In this document: positions 1 to 11,276 of the stretch, in pieces
How positions within the stretch are numbered: position 1 is the first letter of the stretch
How the letters are laid out: each line of letters starts with the position of its first letter
Assembly (NCBI GenBank): GCA_030248225.1
Contig: JASANE010028131.1
Span: 26,712-90,711, forward strand
Length of the DNA stretch: 64,000 nucleotides
Direction: 5' to 3'
Source: Trileptium ribeirensis
Lineage: Eukaryota > Nematoda > Enoplea > Enoplida > Thoracostomopsidae
The notes under the pieces: generated by a model
The model's input: the letters and a program-made list of their open reading frames with translations, nothing else
Databases searched by the model: none
What the model was told of the DNA's origin: nothing
Translations under genes and position numbers: made by a program

Positions 1-650
1 AATTAAATACAAAGACAACAAAACAGAAAAGAAATTAACTACAAAAATACTTTATATTATTATATTAAGCGAATAGATGGGAGACAATTCCTATCTTTCA
101 TGAAATTTGGATTTCAATAAAAGCTGAAAAACACGTGAAAACAAAAAGTTAAAAAAACAGAATCAAAATTATAAATGTAATAAATTTGCCACCGAAAACG
201 AGTGGCAATTCGTTTGCAGCGACGGCGTCGTGAACTTTAGCCTGGACATAGCCAAAAGCAGTAAAAGAAACAACTAGTAGGTTAAATCTTTGTGAAAAAA
301 TAATGTAATAAGTTATCATTCTTTTGTATCAAGCTGAGGATTTGATAAAAGGATACTTATTTTTCTAGAATTAGTGCCCTAAATGTCCAACGGTAGTTGG
401 ATATAAAATATATTTTATAAAATATTACTTTATATTAGATAATATAACATGAATACAACCGAAAAACAGAGAAATCAAATACATCTGCATTTTGCTGAAC
501 AATGATGAATGGTATTAATTTAAACTTTATAAAGGTTTTTGTGTTAAACTTTAAAATGTCACGAAAACCAATTTTACTTGAAATTTCCAAGTTGTCTGCA
601 TCTGTGGGAGCAAAAACGTGACAATTATTCAGGTTTCGTAACCATATTTC
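1..650. other. Upstream AT-rich sequence, no gene seen
   Basis: No exon could be supported. A possible acceptor near 220 is followed by a short open stretch ending in TAG. The block at about 200-280 resembles 28490-28560 (shared words such as AATTCGTTTG and ACATAGCCA), so it is better read as a dispersed repeat than as coding sequence. Confidence 0.5.
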
Positions 651-1379
651 AGAGTTTAGATCGAAATTTCGGCTTCAGTAGTCTAATAGCATAGTGGTCA
701 TGAGAATGAGTATATTTTACACGATGTTATAAATATGTTTTAGAGTTTAGATCGAAATTTCAGCTTCAGTAGTTTAATAGTATAGTGGTCATGAGAATGA
801 GTATATTTAGAAGATGTTATAAATATGTTTTAGAGTTTAGATCGAAATTTCAGCTTCAGTAGTCTAATAGCATAGTGGTCATGAGAATGAGTATATTTTA
901 CAAGATGTTATAAATATGTTTTAGAGTTTAGATCGAAATTTCAGCTTCAGTAGTCTAATAGCATAGTGGTCATGAGAATGAGTATATTTTACAAGATGTT
1001 ATAAATATGTTTTAGAGTTTAGATCGAAATTTCAGCTTCAGTAGTCTAATAGCATAGTGGTCATGAGAATGAGTATATTTTACAAGATGTTATAAATATG
1101 TTTTAGAGTTTAGATCGAAATTTCAGCTTCAGCAATCTAATAGTAAGTGGTCATGAGAATGAGTATATTTTACAAGATGTTATAAATATGTTTCAGAGTT
1201 TAGATCGAAATTTCGGCTTCAGTGGTCTAATAGCATAGTCGTCATGAGAATGAGTATATTTTACAAGATGTTATAAATATGTTTTAGAGTTTAGATCGAA
1301 ATTTCAGCTTCAGTAGTCTAATAGCATAGTGGTCATGAGAATGAGTATATTTTACAAGATGTCATAAATATGTTTTAGG
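651..1379. repeat. 91-bp minisatellite, about 8 copies
   Basis: Each unit starts AGAGTTTAGATCGAAATTTC and ends TATAAATATGTTTT. Starts fall near 651, 742, 832, 923, 1014, 1105, 1194 and 1286. Copies are close to identical apart from single substitutions and one- or two-base indels. The array lies upstream of the first recognised exon, either in an earlier intron or in 5' flanking DNA. Confidence 0.95.
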
Positions 1380-2121
1380 ACACTCAGTACTGTGGTATTA
1401 AGTTTTTTTACATTGTTTCATTACAGTATTCAAACATCTATAAACTGTGTGTATTGTCACGATGATGTCGGAAAGGCTATATTGTTTTGGTCATGCAGGT
1501 TTTGATATAAAACAAATGTATACGACTTCGATTTTTTGTTTGTTTGATAATATAGATTTCAGTGTTATATACCGAAAATGATTTTATTAATATTCGAAAA
1601 TACAAGATTTATTGAAATATCGGTAAAATTTCAGGGAATAGTTTTTAAATTTTGAAATAATATCTGGTGGTGCAAAAGTCAAGCAATATTCTTTTAAATT
1701 TCATGGAAATTTATTTTCAGTGTAGCGTACTTCCAGGAATGGTGTTTCTTGAAACTAGGTTTTCATTTTTCCTACGGTTTGTCTGAACACCTAGGTGAAA
1801 TCGGAAAATTTGAATTTATGTTCTTTTCCGCTGTCGGCAGTAACCACTAAACCTAATGACTTCTTTATCCAGGTATGTAATGTGTCCGATTTACAAACCA
1901 ATGAAACTATAAGCGCCAAGATATCAAGACATTATCTAATACTGGCAATTAATTTTTCGTTTAACGGCTTTTCTGCTGGAATTGTGTCCTTCTGCAGGAA
2001 AATTTGCCGCAAACAGTGCAGGATACATTGTAATACTGTCACAATTTAAAAAATTCTTTACCCAATTAAAGACAGTTAGTATCTTCACACTGACATTAGC
2101 GTTTTTTGTAATGCATTCCAG
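1380..2121. other. Non-coding stretch before first recognised exon
   Basis: Sequence immediately upstream of the first EGF exon. It is AT-rich and ends in the acceptor TGCATTCCAG. A short open frame at 1795-2049 has no domain features and its possible donor at 1872 is in the wrong phase for the next exon. Because the first recognised exon starts in phase 1, at least one more coding exon must lie further upstream. Confidence 0.5.
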
Positions 2122-2232
2122 GATGGAGTGGAATCAATTGTGAAATTCCAAGTTGTTCAGCCTTAAATAATTGCAACGGACATGGTGTTTGTGTTTCGCT
2201 CAATGAATGTCGCTGTTACGAAAATTATGTTG
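2122..2232 (+). CDS. Exon 1 (of those seen): EGF-like module
   Basis: The exon encodes one EGF-like repeat. It reads WSGINCEIPSC, then NNCNGHGVCVS, then ECRCYENYVG, giving the CxxxxxxCxGHGxC...CxC pattern of tenascin/teneurin-type EGF modules. It is bounded by acceptor TTCCAG and donor GTATGA, and both ends are phase 1, so it is a symmetrical 1-1 exon, the class typical of shuffled extracellular modules. EGF modules act outside the cell as spacers or ligand-binding units. The open frame carries straight into exon 2. No start codon or signal peptide is visible, so this is an internal exon. Confidence 0.85.
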
Positions 2233-3731
2233 GTATGAAATAAATTTTATTTCATATCGAAAGTTGTTTTCACGCGTTCACAACTTTTTGCTCAAAATTG
2301 GGGCTCAAACTTTTGTCAAATTGTTATCAAGATTTGAGCTCAAATTTTATTTTTTGTTGTTTCATTTTTGGTGAATTGAACATGTGAACATTGGTTATAC
2401 TTTTATAGCGTACTGCTTCGTCAATCAGGGATAGACTCAAGATCTTGACAAAATTTACACTAAAATTTGAGCTGAAATTTTGAACGTGAGGATATGTCAT
2501 ATTTTTAATTTTAAATTACAATCAAATTTTGATCAAATGTTGAGCTAGCCTTGGTGCTCTAAATGTGAACAAAAGCTTTGAACGTGTGAACGTACAACTA
2601 GGAATTGACAACAGCACATTTAAATGATTTTTCAAACCAACCGGCGTGATAATTTGTACAAAATTGTTTGTCGCAAAACCTGCACTTCTTCATTCAACCG
2701 TTAGCTTTAGACCTTTAGGTTTAACGTGGTCGCGTGGCCGGGTGCTTAGAGTGCCTGCTTCATAATCGTGAAGTGAGGAGTTCGAAACCAGAGGTCGTGC
2801 TAATCTCTGTGGGCAAGAGACTCAGCCACAATTGCTTCGCAGTACCTATGCGTTAAACAGGTACTAGACTTTGGTCTAGGCGGATAAGATGATGGGTGGT
2901 GTAAGGGCAATCATCATGGCAAGCCTACACACAATATTTCAGCATAATAACCCGGATTATTACCTAGTGCCAATTGCATGTTTATCCGACTTTTTATTTT
3001 TTAGGTTTGACAAAACAATCACTTTGAAATGTTTTAGGGGACGACTGCACCATGTTAATGTTAATGAAGTTCAGTAAAACTAGATGCAGAAGATATTTTT
3101 ATTTTATAATAATATTCTAGATTTAACTTTGGTAAGCTATATATTAAAAAGAATAACTTGGTCAAAAGAATTACAAGTATTTTCTGTGTACCAGAAATGC
3201 AGTGTGCAGAGTCATGCCATAGTTATAAAATTAATCGGAATAACTTTAGCCAGGGTTCAGCAGTTATTGATATATATTTGCGATATGTCTGTGCTAATAC
3301 TACTAAATCGTGTTTGTAAATAATTTACTTTGGCAATTTTATTGTTCTTACCTCGACTGATTGTTACAAATTTTCCCATGTTTACACTACACATAGACAT
3401 TCTGTAACGCATTATGTGTTATAAAGCAGTAAATTAAAACTTCACAATATTTATATTTCTGTCAGGTTTACAAAACTTGAATACATTTGCCAACCTGGCG
3501 CATTAGCAATGTCTATAATTTTGCTTTTTAAAATATTAATGGTCTACGTGACATCAAAGCAAATAAACGTGTGTGGCTTTAAGACAGACCTTGGGGAATC
3601 AAAAATAGGGCTGGGAATGGTTAAAAGCACGTTTTTTCTAACATACTGAGCATTTGAAACATATTTTGGCTATTTTTGTAGTTTCGATGAAGTGAAAACA
3701 TATATATTTGGTTTAGATTATAATTTTTCAG
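2233..3731. other. Intron 1 with a tRNA-derived SINE
   Basis: A 1499-bp GT-AG intron. It contains the SINE annotated at 2724-2935. Short open frames at 2889-3323 overlap the SINE tail and AT-rich DNA and have no coding character. Confidence 0.8.
2724..2935 (+). mobile_element. tRNA-Met-like SINE
   Basis: The head resembles a tRNA. An A-box-like segment (GTGGCCGGGTGCTTAGAG) sits at about 2734-2751. An anticodon-arm-like CTTCATAATCGTGAAG with central CAT follows, then a B-box-like GAGTTCGAAACC at 2779-2790. The order and spacing match elongator tRNA-Met. A body follows (AATTGCTTCGCAGTACCTA and on), with no sign of a genuine cloverleaf. Internal pol III promoters of this kind are standard in SINEs. 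The 3' end is approximate. Confidence 0.7.
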
Positions 3732-3845
3732 GACAGGACTGTTTAAAAGAACGTGAAATTCCATCCAACACATGTCCTGATGATTGTTCAGATCACGGAA
3801 CGTGCGTGGACAATGGATTATGCGAATGTCTTCAAGGCTGGACGG
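3732..3845 (+). CDS. Exon 2: EGF-like module
   Basis: Encodes GQDCLKE, then CPDDCSDHGTCVD, then GLCECLQGWTG, a complete EGF-like repeat with six cysteines and the terminal GWTG turn. Acceptor TTTCAG and donor GTATGA; phase 1 at both ends, the same symmetrical class as exon 1. The reading frame joins exon 1 (ending ENYV-G) and exon 3 without a break. Confidence rests on the cysteine pattern plus the shared splice phase. Confidence 0.87.
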
Positions 3846-4127
3846 GTATGAGTACTTAGTTAATGTAGCCATATTTTGAGTCCAGTAATAGCGTGTCATG
3901 TGTTAACGTTAACGAAATTCATTTATATTTATATTCTGCCATGTGCAACTTGAGAATGGCTATGTTTGCAATTCAGCTCAAATTATCACACAGATTTAAT
4001 AAGAAAATGCGCTAAGCTTTGTAGCATTGTCAAGTAGATTTTTTATTTTCTATATTTTTGAGACATACGTTTTTATGCTTTTAAGCTGCTTTTTGATGTT
4101 TTGACAAACGTTATCGTCCAATTGCAG

Positions 4128-4319
4128 GAAAGTCGTGTAACCAACACGTTGCATGTCCGAATAAATGCTCTGGACTCGGTGCGTGCAGTACCGATGGAAG
4201 CTGTGTTTGCGATTCCGGAATCAGCGGTGAAGCGTGTGACCGATGCGAATCAGACGGCTTGTGCGATGAACGAGTTTGTGGACGATTGTGCGGCCATGGT
4301 CGATGCGATTTTGAGAAAC
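4128..4319 (+). CDS. Exon 3: two EGF-like half modules
   Basis: Encodes GKSCNQHVACPNKC, GLGACSTDGSCVC, DSGISGEACDRC and then VCGRLCGHGRCDFEK. This is one complete EGF-like repeat and the first half of another. Acceptor ATTGCAG, donor GTAAAT. It enters in phase 1 and leaves after one base of an Arg codon (C|GA) that exon 4 completes, so the second EGF is split across the intron. The 282-bp intron before it is the shortest in the gene. Confidence 0.87.
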
Positions 4320-6069
4320 GTAAATTGTTAATTTTGTCTACATTAGTTGAAATTTTGTCAATATTACTTGAGTGGCGAAAATTGTTTATAGTGAATTACT
4401 TTGGTACTTGCTGCAGCAGTAAACCAGTCTTAAAGGCAGTAAATATTATGAATCTTGCAAGCACTGGTCTGCTTTTCCTATAGCAGAGAATACATTTGGC
4501 TCAACAAAAAATTTGTTTTGCTAATATAATGAGAATTTGGTTTGTTACATGCGTCTATACCACAAAATTATATCAATTTATGAATAATATTTTTAGTAAT
4601 TTTTAAACCTTAAAATTTTGTAAGTATTCAAAGCAGTAAAATATTATATACCATAATCGCATAGAACATCTCGTCTGTTTACCATGACAAGGCAATGTGA
4701 CTTTAAAAACTCTGAAATTTTTTCATAGTTGGGAGAGTGCCGAAGTTTTAGAGGGGAAGTTTAGCGGCTTCTTCGGGTGGGGGACGTCGTTCCCAGGGGG
4801 ATTAGCCGATCAGCGGGGGTTGAGACCGTCGTAAGGCGGATAAATTTTGGAATTTTTATTGACCGAACTCTGGTCAAAATTTCTCTTCGATTTATGCAAT
4901 TTTCCCCAAATTTTAACCAATTTTGCTTAATTTTTGCTCATTTTCCTACTTTTGCCAAAATTTTCCACGGTCATTTGGCGATGTATGCCAAAAGGTTGGG
5001 GGTCATTTATCAGGCTACTTTTCAGATAAAATCGGCGACGTCCTGAGGTGGGGTCCGACCATCACAAAGAGATGGTGCCCTCTCCTCGTACCCATGAACA
5101 TGTATGGTTTAGTTCGTTCAACAAAAATACCTGAGCAAGGAAGACAGCCGTTCGTAGCTTAAAACATTATTCAGATAAATGCTTTTAACGGTTATGCTGT
5201 TGCTAATGAAACAATAGTGAAAAAACCGGATTGCTATGACCGTTATGCTTTAAAGTTAGCAAAAGCCATCTGACTACCGAAAACGTTGCATTATGGCCTA
5301 TTTTTTGTGAGTATATGTTTTTGTTTAGCGAAAAATTAACGGAGCCAATAAAGCAATATATGTTCAGTCCATCAGGAGGGCTTTCTGTTGTGTAGTAAAA
5401 TAGACATAAAGACTAAATTAAGTGATCAGGATAGTACGTTATCGACCAAGACACAAGAAGTACTTTCTAATCATATCACTACAAGGTGCTCGTCGTGCCA
5501 ATCCGTAGAGTCCCATGACTGGGCTTTCGGCCTCCTTGTGCTGCCTTGGATGCGCACAAGGTAGTAGAGAATAGCCTATATTTAGTTAATATTTTAATTT
5601 TATGGCAGAAACCTTGCATTATAATTTAAATATTACGGAATTGGTGAATTTGTTGAATGCAAGTTAACGATCGGGTTCTTATCTTCGGAATTTTCCCGTA
5701 TGTATAATGGTCGTTGATGAGACTGATCTTACAAATACATCGTTATGTTCACGAATTTAACTTGTTTCTAAAATAACTCTGCAAATATTGTAGTCTGCAA
5801 TAGTGACTATAGTATATATACATATCTTGAATTAAATAATAGACTATATTTTAGAGTAATATATAATCCTCGATTACTACATTTTAGAATGTAAGAAAAT
5901 ATCTAGATTAGTAGTTGATTGAGATAGGTAACCTGGCGTTGTACTTAGCAATTATTCCTTGTTTCCGACTATGTTACATACACAAAACTCGAAAGTTATT
6001 GCACCACAAATATGAGTTTACAAATTACGTAGTAGCAATAATTAGTGAATATTTGGTATTTTGTTAAAG
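4320..6069. other. Intron 3, holds a dispersed repeat
   Basis: A 1750-bp intron that includes the GC/AT-striped repeat at 4730-5130. The rest is AT-rich with no feature I can support. A segment near 5490-5570 has the word CAAGGT or its complement several times. Confidence 0.75.
4730..5130. repeat. Dispersed repeat with AATTTTGCC-rich core
   Basis: A GC-rich flank (about 4735-4845) is followed by a core of overlapping words such as CAATTTTGC, TTTTTGCTC and TTTTGCCAAAATTTT, then another GC-rich flank ending CCATGAACATGTATGGTTTA. The same layout recurs at about 31425-31800, 40925-41255 and its mirror at 53380-53720. Related end words recur near 56900. No terminal repeats or coding capacity were recognised. 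Confidence 0.5.
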
Positions 6070-6232
6070 GAAAGTGCGAATGTGCCGACGGTTGGACAGG
6101 CCCAGGATGCGATCAGTGTGTAGAAAAGCCATGTGACGAAGGACCAAAGCTGTTGACAGTAATGCCGTCTGCTCTGGCACTCGGTGACAGTACCACCGAG
6201 TATATTTATGCAGTCGATGAAAATTTTCCACG
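6070..6232 (+). CDS. Exon 4: end of EGF module, start of IPT/TIG-like module
   Basis: Completes the EGF begun in exon 3 with KCECADGWTGPGCDQC, then runs PCDEGPKLLTVMPSALALGD and STTEYIYAVDENFPR. The second part has the hydrophobic alternation of the first strands of an IPT/TIG-like beta sandwich that continues in exon 5. Acceptor TTAAAG, strong donor GTAAGT, leaving in phase 2 (CG|C). An opposite-strand open frame covering this region is a shadow. Confidence 0.85.
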
Positions 6233-7777
6233 GTAAGTGTCATGCTGCAAAACAATATGACAAATGTCGAGATCAAGTTGGTATAATTATTAATCGCCAC
6301 TAATCTAAAAATGACTCCACCGACCATCCTATATTGCAGGATCTCATGTGGAATCCGCATCCATTTTACGGAGCAAACACTAATACATTCAGCTGATTAT
6401 TTTTCCAGACTTAGCGATATTTATAATCTTCTAATCACAGTTGAATAATGTTTATTAGCTATAAATTAGGATTCGCCGTTCTTCGCTAACAAATTTATTG
6501 AACATAACACTTTTTGACTCTAATCCGACAAAAATTCGTTCTAAAACAAATTTGATTTTCGGGAACAACAAATACCGTATTTTCGGTTAACTGTTAATTG
6601 TTGAATAACATAAATTTATACCAAATAGCAGGGTAGGACGGTTAGCGGTAGTAGGTTCAGGTTACGTTTGTAAAATAATGGTGTTTTTGGCCCAAAAAAT
6701 TTGTATTTTGAGCTAAGGGCAAATATTTGTATATATGTTACATGTTCAAACCAGGCCATCTTGGCTTCCTTAATTTTATGCTATTTCCAACATCTGTAAC
6801 AGTACAAAAGAAGCAGTAAAACGGTTTTGTTGTAATAAATAACGCTTTCTGTCGAACGAGTTTTTGCTAGTAAATACGATGAAGCTGCTCTCACACAAAT
6901 AAATTTATCACAGGATACTGAAAACTATATATAATATAATGCCATTCGCCATATAGATCGTCATATAAGATTTGCATGCTTATTGTAAATAGTACGTTCG
7001 CGTTGCACGCGATCCGATCCGGTCTGATAACGCATACACAATTTTATCGGATCCGAAGGCGATGATGCATTATGAAAAACACACACAACATAGACTCAGT
7101 ATACAATTATAGCTGCATAATTACATCGCATCGGAAGGAATTCAATGTGACAACAAATCGGATGGGTTCGGATCGAGGAGGATCGGTCGCAATGGTTTTA
7201 ACTCACAGGTTTTGTGTCTAAGATCCATCAACTTAACGGGATAAACAGTTTTGGCGGAGGTGTAGTTGCGGGTCCTGATGAGGTTAATATGTCTTAAGGA
7301 ATCCGGTACTCAGGGGTTACCCGCTATCCCCTATAGAGGCTTAAGTCTTAATTCTATAGCATCACTAAATAAGTCTATAAACCTCTCAATATCAACAAAT
7401 GTAAAATGAGCAAATATTACGTGAAAAATCAACACTCATACCAAAACGCCAAATATGTAGTCCCAAACTCGTTTCGGCATTTCCGAAGAATATACTGCTA
7501 AATACTGTACAGCCTAACTAACCTATTTCATACGGCCGTAGTCGTGCTATACTTTAAGCAATGGCGTTTTGGTAACCTACGTTGAAACTTCACGATTAGG
7601 CTAAAATTAGGTCTATCAACTTGAATGTTCTGATTGTTAAAAATCAATATTATACCTTTCGCAGTTTACTAATACATGCGCGTTGTGTGAGCTAAGTAAA
7701 GTGGCTAGCACATAACGGATTGTCTAAAGTATTATCACTTTTAAAGTTGCAATTTAGCAAATTCTTTTATTTAACAG
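6233..7777. other. Intron 4, possible small GC-rich element
   Basis: A 1545-bp intron. Around 6990-7200 there are facing GC-rich words, GCGATCCGATCCGG on one side and GGATCGAGGAGGATCGGTCG on the other, separated by AT-rich sequence. This could be a small MITE, but I found no convincing target duplication. Confidence 0.5.
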
Positions 7778-7943
7778 CACCAAGAATGACAGATACTACT
7801 GCCGATTTGGTGAACAAGTCACCGATGGCCAATGGCTAGATCGAAGAACTGTTCGCTGTCATGCACCGTCATCCGTCAGCGTGGCAGGACAATTGTCATT
7901 TTCGATGAAGCCACTTGGATTGAGTCCGATTGGCAATGAAAAG
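7778..7943 (+). CDS. Exon 5: IPT/TIG-like module
   Basis: Encodes TKNDRYYCRFGEQ, DGQWLDRRTVRCHAPSS and GQLSFSMKPLGLSPIGNEK. The CRFG...VRCHAP pattern, with two cysteines framing a short loop, is the core of IPT/TIG domains of cell-surface receptors (established knowledge). Acceptor TTAACAG in phase 2, and the exon leaves in phase 0 at AATGAAAAG. The donor GTCCTA is weaker than its neighbours, but the frame continues cleanly into exon 6. Confidence 0.82.
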
Positions 7944-9307
7944 GTCCTATTTCATCTCGTTTTTTCTTGTATTAGAGTATATTCATGTAGCTGTTCCGAG
8001 TGACGCGGCGTCACTTTTTTTCAGAAGACAGTTCGGTGAAATGTTGGTATGCTTTTGATAATATTATGTTAAATCTTTGTCAACCGGAACAACGGTTGCG
8101 TGATCTTTAGATTGCAAACGTATACAAGCCTTTCCTAATACTTAATTAGTTAACAATATGTATACTCGCTAGACAAATAATGCTTATTAGATTCTATGTC
8201 AAACTTTGGCACTACAAAATTATATAATAAAGAAGCTGAGTTTGAATCCGAGCAACAGTCACTAAGCGTAACAAGTCACAGTTGCTCCACTTACCCTAGC
8301 TGCGCGGGTAACTAACTACTTTGTCTATTTTATGTGTTCTAGTATCAAAATTTCGATCAGGGCTGTAAGCCGAGCTTCGAGCTTTTCGGAAAATCGCCCC
8401 GGTCTGACAAGAAATTTTTATCCCAGGTCCGAAATTTTCAATACGTTTCCGTCTTCTAGTAAAACGTTCGAGCAAGTCGACACCGACGACAGCTAATTAT
8501 TTAATGGCGAATAACATAAAAGACATGTGTCATCATTTCGGACTGGCTTAGGCGCTGATAAATATCACCTTGTGTTCCAACATCATCAACACGTTGCAGG
8601 TTGATAAATAAACCCACTTATAGTCATAATTCGCATTATGACACTACAATTCCATCTGTACATTATCGCCAGCACGATGGCCGGATTAGTTAGGAACACA
8701 GTATTCTGTCTGCATTTACGCCAATGACTATTATGCATCTTTTACATGGCTAATATTTATAGTAAGCGCGAGCCTACAATATATTTTCATATATGTTACC
8801 TGCGCAACATAATTAGTATATAAAAAGAATGTGCTACGTAAAAAAAGAACGTGTTTGCAGTTACTAATTATGCAGTTTTTCAACATTTTTCGTGATATTT
8901 ATGAGGACATAACTTTTTCATTGAAAATCAGAGCACAACGCTTGTTCTATTTTTGAAAACTGCCCAAATTTTGTACAACTGCAGAGATTCAGCCCAATTT
9001 GAGCAGTATTTTGCTCCCAAATATTTTGTTAAATTTGATGGATTTTGCTTTATTAATTCGTATATGTTTGTTAAAACAACAGACGTTTTCGATATAAAGA
9101 ATATGTGAAAACTAGTTTTAATATTGATATTTTAAAATAAATCTATCTGTAGTAGGAATAACAATTTCTTAGAATATGAGTGTTGCATAAAATCCTCATT
9201 AGAAACTGCAGTTTGAAACGCATTTCGTGTTTACAATATATATATTATAAGGATATGTTGTCCCACAAATTTGTTTATGCATACTGTTAGTAGGTCTTAT
9301 TTTTCAG
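7944..9307. other. Intron 5
   Basis: A 1364-bp AT-rich intron with phase 0 ends. No repeats or genes recognised beyond low-complexity AT tracts. Confidence 0.7.
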
Positions 9308-9397
9308 GTTAAGCTCTTAGTGTACGATGACTGTGAAACTGTATCGTGTTCTCGAAATAGCGTTGGCTGTTTTCATGGACAATGTACCTGTGAACGG
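9308..9397 (+). CDS. Exon 6: EGF-like module, first half
   Basis: Exactly 30 codons: VKLLVYDDCETVSC, then SRNSVGCFHGQCTCER. It closes the IPT-like module (LLVYDDC) and starts another EGF-like repeat that is completed by GFTGVKCG in exon 7. Acceptor TTTTCAG, donor GTTAGT, phase 0 at both ends. It is small enough that only the cysteine spacing and frame continuity support it. Confidence 0.82.
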
Positions 9398-10158
9398 GTT
9401 AGTGTATAAAATTTACTGCTTAAGTATGTTTCATGAATGGAAAACGAAAACGAAATTCATTTGGCCATGTTAATAATCAGACAAAATAGCGATTTTCCGA
9501 AATTTATGCCCTATGGCCCAGCCATAGTAAGTAACAAAACCATATAAACTTTTAAAAGTAATAATTTCAATCACAATGATATTACCGTTACTCGGTTCTT
9601 ATTCGTTGATGCAGCTACTACATGAACGGGATTAAAACGTGAACGCATGCTGTGTACCACACTGAGTGCACCTTAGTTATGGCCAACTCTTTCGTTTGCA
9701 CAATATTTGGGTAGGACCGGAGCTCACCAATACAAGGGGTAACGCTGTAACTATTCAATATTTTCATTATCCATTATCACTTTCTGGTGTTGCCATTTTG
9801 AAATCTACTGTCGTACTTGTCATTTGACTATAAATATTTGTACTTTTATGTCCACCAGTACACCGTTTATGTCCTTGTATATTTCCATAACTAAGTAAAG
9901 CAGTTTTTTGTCCGTAACAATTCAGAACGGGAATTTACGCAAAATAGACGTAATAACTTGTAGCAATAGATCAGTATGGCCTCTTGAAAAGAGTGTGGCA
10001 TTTCGCGCCATCAATAAAGGCGTCGGGCATGATGAGATTCATTCTAACCATACCCCCACTGGTTCCAATTGGGAATCCCAACTTTTAGAGATGAATCATG
10101 ATATCATGAATAACATTTTGTTCAGTTTTAATGGCTCGTTTTAAAAAACAAAATTTTG

Positions 10159-10816
10159 GCTGGTCCTACAACGGTTTGAGAAGATGTAATTACCCCGAAT
10201 ACTGTCGGAACAAACTTTTATTCTGGCTGGTCCTACACGGTTTGAGAAGATGTAATTACCCCGAATACTGTCGGAACAAACTTTTATTCTGGCTGGTCCT
10301 ACACGGTTTGAGAAGATGTAATTACCCCGAATACTGTCGGAACAAACTTTTATTCTGGCTGGTCCTACACGGTTTGAGAAGATGTAATTACCCCGAATAC
10401 TGTCGGAACAAACTTTTATTCTGGCTGGTCCTACACGGTTTGAGAAGATGTAATTACCCCGAATACTGTCGGAACAAACTTTTATTCTGGCTGGTCCTAC
10501 ACGGTTTGAGAAGATGTAATTACCCCGAATACTGTCGGAACAAACTTTTATTCTGGCTGGTCCTACACGGTTTGAGAAGATGTAATTACCCCGAATACTG
10601 TCGGAACAAACTTTTATTCTGGCTGGTCCTACACGGTTTGAGAAGATGTAATTACGCCGAATACTGTCGGAACAAACTTTTATTCTGGCTGGTCCTACAC
10701 GGTTTGAGAAGATGTAATTACCCCGAATACTGTCGGAACAAACTTTTATTCTGGCTGGTCCTACACGGTTTGAGAAGATGTAATTACCCCGAATACTGTC
10801 GGAACAAACTTTTATT
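10159..10816. repeat. 66-bp minisatellite, 10 copies
   Basis: The unit contains GGCTGGTCCTACACGGTTTG and AGATGTAATTACCCCGAATA. Ten copies are nearly identical; one differs by a C to G change near 10656. Because 66 is a multiple of three and one frame lacks stops, the array makes a 232-codon open frame with a 22-residue repeat. I see no signal, domain or splice context for translation and treat it as a by-product of the repeat. Confidence 0.95.
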
Positions 10817-11276
10817 CATGATACAATGACTCTCCTTCTTTTGGAATTTGAATGTAAGGTAAAAATACATCGTATCATTTCCGACACGTTTGTATGTGAT
10901 AGCAATAACTTCATATTCTTTTTGTGGAAATTCGATTTTATATCACTACTAGCCTTAGGTAATTGCGTAGATCAAAGGCATAAAAATAACATCATATCAC
11001 CAGCATCCTTCAGATAAGCCATTATAAGGCATTGTTTGCACAATTTGGAAAAATACCTAAACTTTAGGAAACATAATAATTGAGCCTAATTGTTTCGGCT
11101 TTTGCAGCTAAAACTTCTGCAAGCTGCTCTGATTATGTAAACAATTCACTCTCTTCCAAATACTTAAAAATATTTTCTTGAAACTCAAAAAATTGAAGTA
11201 CGATGAGACAATCTGAACTACTGAGTACGACCGCAGGTACGGACGAAGCAATATAAGAAACAGAAAAGTTTGTTGT

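Noticed and set aside
1795..2049. 84-codon frame as an upstream exon
   Set aside because: Contains no cysteine pattern like the EGF exons, and its internal donor at 1872 is phase 0 while exon 1 needs phase 1.
2724..2800. Functional tRNA-Met gene
   Set aside because: Boxes are tRNA-like but the acceptor and T stems do not pair properly, and a SINE body follows.
10131..10829. 232-codon frame with a 22-residue repeat as a protein gene
   Set aside because: It is the 66-bp minisatellite read in one frame; there is no signal peptide, domain or splice context, and it lies inside intron 6.
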